Origin: Actinomycetota bacterium
GTDB taxonomy: Bacteria; Actinomycetota; Geothermincolia; Geothermincolales; RBG-13-55-18
Assembly (NCBI GenBank): GCA_028697145.1
Contig: JAQVFR010000002.1
Location: 1 to 61,169 of the forward strand
Direction of reading: 5' to 3'
DNA: 61,169 bases
Each line of letters opens with the position of its first letter. Positions within the stretch are counted from its first letter, which is position 1. The translations under genes and the position numbers were made by a program. Shown piece after piece: positions 57,186-61,169 of this stretch. Below the pieces are notes generated by a model that saw only the letters and a list, made by a program, of their open reading frames with translations, was not told the origin of the DNA and made no database searches.

Positions 57186-59666
57186 GTGAAGATATTTGAG
57201 TTTTTCGCCAACCAATCGGAGAAACGGCCCTGGCTGGTGGTGATCGCGGTAGTCCTGGTGACCGCTTTCCTCGCCGCGGGTTTTCCCCGCATTGAGACGG
57301 AGCTGAGCCAGGAATCCATGATGCCGAAGGGTTACGAGTCGATTCAGGCGTACGACGAGGTGAAGGACCTCGTCGGCGGCATTACCACCGAGACCATCCT
57401 CGTGGTGGCGGAAGACATCACGGAACCCGAGGTAGCCAGGGCGGTCTACGGCTTGAGCGTGGACAAGATAGTGGAGGCGGGCGTCGAGGAGGGGAACGTA
57501 CTCAAGGTAGAGACCTACCTCGATTTCATCAAGAACAGGCTCCCCGAGATGATGAAGGCGGCGGGCGTCGAGAGCGACGTGGATATCAGCGTCGTCGACG
57601 ACGCCATACTCGCGCAGTTCCTGCGGTTCTACCTGGACCCCGACCCGGAATCGCCTGTCGTGGACATGTTTGCCGGCTTCTTCGGTGACGGTTTCACCCC
57701 CGAGGCGCAAGCCCAGTTCCTGGCAGTACTCGAGAACAACAGCGAGAACATCGCGAATATCGTATCCGATGACAGGAGCGCGACCCTCATCAACCTGCAG
57801 CTCGATCCCGAGCTGACCCAGAACGAGCTGACGAGACTGGGCAAGGAGATACGCGAGTTCGTCGCGGACGAGTTCGGCGGCATCGCGGGCGTCGAGACCT
57901 ACGTGACCGGCGAGGCCAGCAGCAGCCAGGACTCCCAGGAGTTCATGCAGAGGGAGACCACCAAGCTCATGGCCATCGCCTTCGCCTTCATCATGCTCAT
58001 CCTCTATCTCACCTTCCGGCGTTTCTCCGACGTGGGCCTGCCCCTGCTCATCATCTTCGTGGCTATCTTCTGGCTCCTGGGGCTGATGGGTTGGGTAGGC
58101 CTGACATATACCACCATGAGCGTGGCCATCATGCCGCTCATGCTGGGAATCAACATCGCCTACGTCATCCACATCCTCAGCCGATACTACGAGGGGCGCG
58201 AGGACGGCCTCAGCGTCGACCTCTCCGCCACCACCGCCATCAAGACGGTGGGGGTGGCCGTATTCCTCACCGCCATCACCACCTTGATAGGTTTCTCCTC
58301 CTTCATGATCAGCGATATCCCGCCCATGCGGGATTTCGGGCTCTTGTGCATGCTGGGGATCGCCTTCAGCTTCCTCCTCTCGCTGACCCTTCTGCCCGCC
58401 ATAGTGGTACTGAGGGACCGCGGGAAGAAGAAGGAGAGACTGGAATCTCACCTGGAGAATATGCGCGCCCGCCGCCGCGATGCCCGGTACGGACAGTACA
58501 CCGACCGCGCCCTGGTGAGGATGGCCCTCGTCTCGGAGCGGCATCACTGGGCGGTGGCGATAATAACCCTGCTGCTCATAGCCTTTGCCGTCTTCGCCGT
58601 GTTCAACGTGAAGACCGGCGCCGACATCAGCAAGATGTTTCCCACGGACCTTCCCAGCATGCAGGCCAGCATCAAAATCACCGATATCTTCGGTCCTCAG
58701 AACAAGGACATCATCCTGGTGAAGGGGGACATCTACGAGCCCGCCAGCCTCGCCGCCATGCTCGAGCTGGAGGAGGCCATCCCGATCGATGAGCGCAACC
58801 TGCGAGACAGCGACGCTTACTTCGCCCGTGACAGGATCAGCTCCATCGCGGACTATGTGCTCATGGGGACCCCGGACGGCAAGGTGCCCGGCTCGCGCCA
58901 GGAGGTGGAGGCGATCGTGGAGCAACTGGCCGTGCACATGCCCGTCAGCGCCTTCGTGAACGAGGAGGGCACCACGGCTCTGGTCTATCTGACCTCGGGA
59001 TTCCCGGACACGGAGGACGAGCTCAAGATCAAGACGGACATCATGCGCGACCAGTCCGCCGCCATCGCGGACGGAACCGATCTGGAGTTCTCCTCCACGG
59101 GCTTCACGGTGCTGATAGCGGACCTGATGGGCAGCATCCTGCCCACCCAGCTCGAGACCTCCGGCCTCGCCCTTCTCCTCTGCGCCCTCGTACTCATCAT
59201 CGTGTTCAAGTCCTTCGTGTACGGCCTCGCTACCCTGGTAGTGGTGGTATGCGGCATGGTCGCCGAACTCATCTTCATCTTCGCCAAGGGCTGGTCCCTG
59301 GACATAATGACGGTGATGGTGGCCGCGCTGGTCATCGGGGCGGGTATAGACTTCGGCATCCACATCACCCACCGTTTCCGCGAGGAATTCCATGCCAACG
59401 GCAACGGCCTGGAGGACGCGCTCAAGAACACGGTGAAGAACGTCGGGCGCGCCCTGCTGGCCGCGGCTCTTACCACTTGCGGCGTCTTCGCCATCCTCGG
59501 CTTTTCCAACATGGGGATGATGCAGAGGTTCGGGTGGGCCACCACCGTGGGCCTGCTGGGCGCCCTTTTGGGGGCGATACTGGTGCTGCCCAGCGTGCTT
59601 GCCATCGTGGCCAACCGCCAGATGCGCAGGGAGTCCAGGAGGGCGGCCGCCGCGGTCGAGGATTGA
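57186..59666 (+). CDS. RND/MMPL-family exporter
   Basis: 826 residues with about 12 transmembrane helices in two repeats of six. Each half has a large extracellular loop (about 40-255 and 470-630). The first membrane half contains the conserved SMSVAIMPLMLGINIAYVIHILSRY-type segment, and the second has VIGAGIDFGIHITHRFREEF, the proton-relay acidic residue region. Such pumps export lipids, hopanoids or drugs. The start is GTG at 57186. The MarR gene before it is the probable regulator. Confidence 0.85.
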   Translation: MKIFEFFANQSEKRPWLVVIAVVLVTAFLAAGFPRIETELSQESMMPKGYESIQAYDEVKDLVGGITTETILVVAEDITEPEVARAVYGLSVDKIVEAGVEEGNVLKVETYLDFIKNRLPEMMKAAGVESDVDISVVDDAILAQFLRFYLDPDPESPVVDMFAGFFGDGFTPEAQAQFLAVLENNSENIANIVSDDRSATLINLQLDPELTQNELTRLGKEIREFVADEFGGIAGVETYVTGEASSSQDSQEFMQRETTKLMAIAFAFIMLILYLTFRRFSDVGLPLLIIFVAIFWLLGLMGWVGLTYTTMSVAIMPLMLGINIAYVIHILSRYYEGREDGLSVDLSATTAIKTVGVAVFLTAITTLIGFSSFMISDIPPMRDFGLLCMLGIAFSFLLSLTLLPAIVVLRDRGKKKERLESHLENMRARRRDARYGQYTDRALVRMALVSERHHWAVAIITLLLIAFAVFAVFNVKTGADISKMFPTDLPSMQASIKITDIFGPQNKDIILVKGDIYEPASLAAMLELEEAIPIDERNLRDSDAYFARDRISSIADYVLMGTPDGKVPGSRQEVEAIVEQLAVHMPVSAFVNEEGTTALVYLTSGFPDTEDELKIKTDIMRDQSAAIADGTDLEFSSTGFTVLIADLMGSILPTQLETSGLALLLCALVLIIVFKSFVYGLATLVVVVCGMVAELIFIFAKGWSLDIMTVMVAALVIGAGIDFGIHITHRFREEFHANGNGLEDALKNTVKNVGRALLAAALTTCGVFAILGFSNMGMMQRFGWATTVGLLGALLGAILVLPSVLAIVANRQMRRESRRAAAAVED

Positions 59667-59691
59667 GAGGGCGCTGCCGTCCGGTTTTTCT

Positions 59692-59716
59692 GGAGCCGGG
59701 TTTAAGCCCCGGCTCC
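59692..59716 (+). terminator. Terminator after the exporter gene
   Basis: GGAGCCGGG pairs with CCCGGCTCC through a short TTTAAGC loop, followed by ATTCCTTT. The run of T is imperfect, so termination may be partial. Confidence 0.7.
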
Positions 59717-59845
59717 ATTCCTTTGACTCCACATGCGGGATGATCCAGAAGCGGGAGGGCTGTCGCATCCGCGCTGACACCCGGGATCGAACATGGTCTT
59801 TATCCCCGCCGTCTCTAACCTATAGAATGGCGCAAGGAGGTTGAT

Positions 59846-60835
59846 ATGGTCCTGGCCATAGCGGTGGTGATGGCCCTTGTCGCCACCACCATGATCAATT
59901 ACAGCGGCTACATGCAGAAGAGGGAGCTCGACCAGCTCCCCCTCATCGGTTCGCAGAGACCCCTGGAGACGGTGAAGGCCTTCATCTCGTGCCGCCCCTG
60001 GCTGGAGGCCCAGGGGCTGCAGTTCGCGGGCACCTTCATCAAGGGGATAGCCGTCGGCCTGGCCCCGCTCTCCGTGGTGCAGCCCATAAACACCGCGGGA
60101 ATAGCTGTGCTGGCGATGCTGGCCATAACCAAGCTGGGGGAGAGGCCGTCCATCTCGGACTGGCTTGGCATAGGCACCATCATCATCGGGCTCATCATAC
60201 TCGGGCGCACCCTCATCGGGGTGCACACCAAGGCCTTCTCCTACAATCCCTTCGTGTTGTGGTTCTTCGTCGTCTTCTTCTTCGCCGCCGCGGGGGTGTC
60301 TCTTTACAACGGGTTCACGAAAAAGCACGCCAATGCCCCCAACCTCATCGCGGTGGCGTCGGGTGTGCTCATAGGCCTCAACGCGGTCATCATCAAGCTG
60401 GGCTGGAACGACATCGGCGGCCGTTTCTGGGAGCACGGCTTCCGCCACGCCCTGCTCTCCCCCTATCTCTACATCATCATCCTGCTGCCCTTCGTCACCC
60501 TGGTGCTCGACCAGGTCGCCATGCAGCGGGGCAAGGCCATCGTCGTGGTGCCGATAACCACGGGCATGTCCAATCTCATACCCATCATCATCGGCATCCT
60601 GGCCATGCACGAGCCCATGCCCTCCACGGCGGGCATGTTCACGCTGCGCCTGCTGTCCATCGTGCTGATCATCGGCGGCGCCATCATCTTATCCCTGCGC
60701 CGGGAGGAAGGTGAGGACCAGGATAAGCGAGCGCCGGGGGCGAGGACTCGCAGGCGCGGCAGGCTTATCGCGCGCCAAGCCGATGCCGGTTACGATGATA
60801 ACCGCCCGGATCCGTCCCCACGCCCCACGGCATGA
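59846..60835 (+). CDS. DMT-superfamily-like membrane transporter
   Basis: 329 residues with about nine or ten transmembrane helices and a basic C-terminal tail (about 290-329). The order GIAVGLAPLSVVQPINTAGIAVLAMLAITKLGERPSISDWLGIGTIIIGL is typical of EamA/NIPA-type proteins. The ligand may be an amine, a cation such as magnesium or a polyprenoid; sequence does not decide. AAGGAGG lies before the ATG at 59846. The tRNA gene follows on the other strand. Confidence 0.75.
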   Translation: MVLAIAVVMALVATTMINYSGYMQKRELDQLPLIGSQRPLETVKAFISCRPWLEAQGLQFAGTFIKGIAVGLAPLSVVQPINTAGIAVLAMLAITKLGERPSISDWLGIGTIIIGLIILGRTLIGVHTKAFSYNPFVLWFFVVFFFAAAGVSLYNGFTKKHANAPNLIAVASGVLIGLNAVIIKLGWNDIGGRFWEHGFRHALLSPYLYIIILLPFVTLVLDQVAMQRGKAIVVVPITTGMSNLIPIIIGILAMHEPMPSTAGMFTLRLLSIVLIIGGAIILSLRREEGEDQDKRAPGARTRRRGRLIARQADAGYDDNRPDPSPRPTA

Positions 60836-60901
60836 GAGGCGCATTGGAGATCGTGCCCCCGGCAGGAACGGATCAGCGCGCCTTCGTTTCGGGAATGGAG
60901 A

Positions 60902-60976
60902 TGGAGCCGGTGAGAGGAATCGAACCTCCAACCGTCCGCTTACAAGGCGGGTGCTCTACCATTGAGCTACACCGGC
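60902..60976 (-). tRNA. tRNA-Thr (anticodon TGT)
   Basis: The reverse complement folds into a 75-nt cloverleaf: acceptor GCCGGTG/CACCGGC, D-arm GCTC/GAGC, anticodon loop CTTGTAA with TGT at 34-36, T-arm GGAGG-TTCGATT-CCTCT, discriminator T and an encoded CCA. The closing pair of the anticodon stem (27-43) is C-A, otherwise pairing is regular. Confidence 0.93.
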
Positions 60977-61038
60977 CCACTACGCCTATTATATTAAACC
61001 AACGCAGACGCCATTGATTACCGGCGTTTCTACCCAGC

Positions 61039-61163
61039 GGGGTCATGTTTTGGTTTTTTCACATACCGGAGTACGCAAAATGCAGGAAAACCAATGTTGA
61101 TGCGGGTTTAAAGAGAACGATTATGCAGGATACCCGGGTATGCAAAAAACAAGACCTGACCCC
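61039..61163. repeat. Interspersed inverted repeat, type A copy 4
   Basis: 125 bp, the same length as the copy at 39256. It starts GGGGTCATGTTTTGG and ends TGCAAAAAACAAGACCTGACCCC, with a CATACCGGAGTACG/GATACCCGGGTATG pair inside. It is intergenic beside the tRNA gene at the right edge. Confidence 0.88.
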
Positions 61164-61169
61164 TACCCA

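Noticed and set aside
56991-59780. Very long open frame antisense to the exporter gene (about 929 codons)
   Set aside because: It is low in hydrophobic residues, rich in His, Gly and Asp, and mirrors the codon structure of the membrane exporter. No ribosome site or motif supports it; GC-rich third positions generate such frames.
34132-61163. Insertion sequence carrying a transposase
   Set aside because: The repeat copies are at most 125 bp and no frame within or between them resembles a transposase or integrase.

Overview
The window is GC-rich bacterial DNA (strong GC bias at third codon positions, frequent GTG and TTG starts, clear AGGAGG-type ribosome sites). The gene content suggests an anaerobic or microaerophilic, amino-acid and acyl-CoA metabolising bacterium. 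Peptide and branched-chain amino-acid ABC importers, a 4-hydroxybutyryl-CoA dehydratase, 2-hydroxyacyl-CoA dehydratase/benzoyl-CoA reductase-type subunits, ferredoxin-thioredoxin reductase and an NDP-forming acyl-CoA synthetase sit together with secreted PKD-domain proteins. A deep-branching Actinomycetota lineage (Geothermincolia-like) would fit. That placement is inference from gene content and base composition, not from a marker gene.

Layout. 1-3.4 kb, minus strand: a surface or sensing group (BNR-repeat protein cut by the left edge, small exported protein, membrane pseudokinase with a PKD domain) behind a near-consensus promoter. 3.7-6.7 kb, plus: alpha/beta hydrolase, DUF5808-like protein and two zinc-ribbon membrane proteins. 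6.7-7.6 kb, minus: a glutaredoxin translationally coupled to a ferredoxin-thioredoxin reductase whose last catalytic cysteine codon is UGA. The UGA is followed by a bacterial-type SECIS hairpin, and the frame continues into two rubredoxin domains. This is the most striking object in the window. 8-13 kb, plus: a repeat protein, acyl-CoA synthetase (NDP-forming), HEAT-like protein, MEMO-family protein and MFS transporter. 13.1-18.6 kb, minus: one giant exported protein combining a phosphoesterase with two Ntn-hydrolase domains. 18.8-24.5 kb, minus: a complete oligopeptide ABC operon. 24.8-28 kb, minus: extended dUTPase, cyclase-family hydrolase, unknown twin-ribbon protein. 28.1-32.8 kb, minus: a complete Liv operon.

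34.4-43.5 kb is an acyl-CoA island: 4-hydroxybutyryl-CoA dehydratase (minus), then a MarR regulator, zinc alcohol dehydrogenase, acyl-CoA ligase, V4R-domain protein, two 2-hydroxyacyl-CoA dehydratase-type subunits and an enoyl-CoA hydratase (plus). Two copies of a TTCA-N5-TGAA palindrome flank the MarR gene and probably tie its control to the dehydrogenase/ligase pair. 43.5-54 kb is mixed: L,D-transpeptidase, CruF-like carotenoid protein, VOC protein, an AT-richer AbiEi-like antitoxin gene, an atypical metallo-beta-lactamase-fold protein, a thiolase-fold/DUF35 pair, CoA-disulfide reductase-like flavoprotein, methyltransferase and glpD. 54.4-61 kb: thiM, mnmA, MarR plus an RND/MMPL exporter, a DMT-like transporter and a tRNA-Thr.

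The intergenic regions carry several families of short palindromic repeats. The clearest has about 85-125 bp copies beginning GGGGTCAGGTCTTG and ending in its inverted form. No transposase, integrase, rRNA or CRISPR array is visible.
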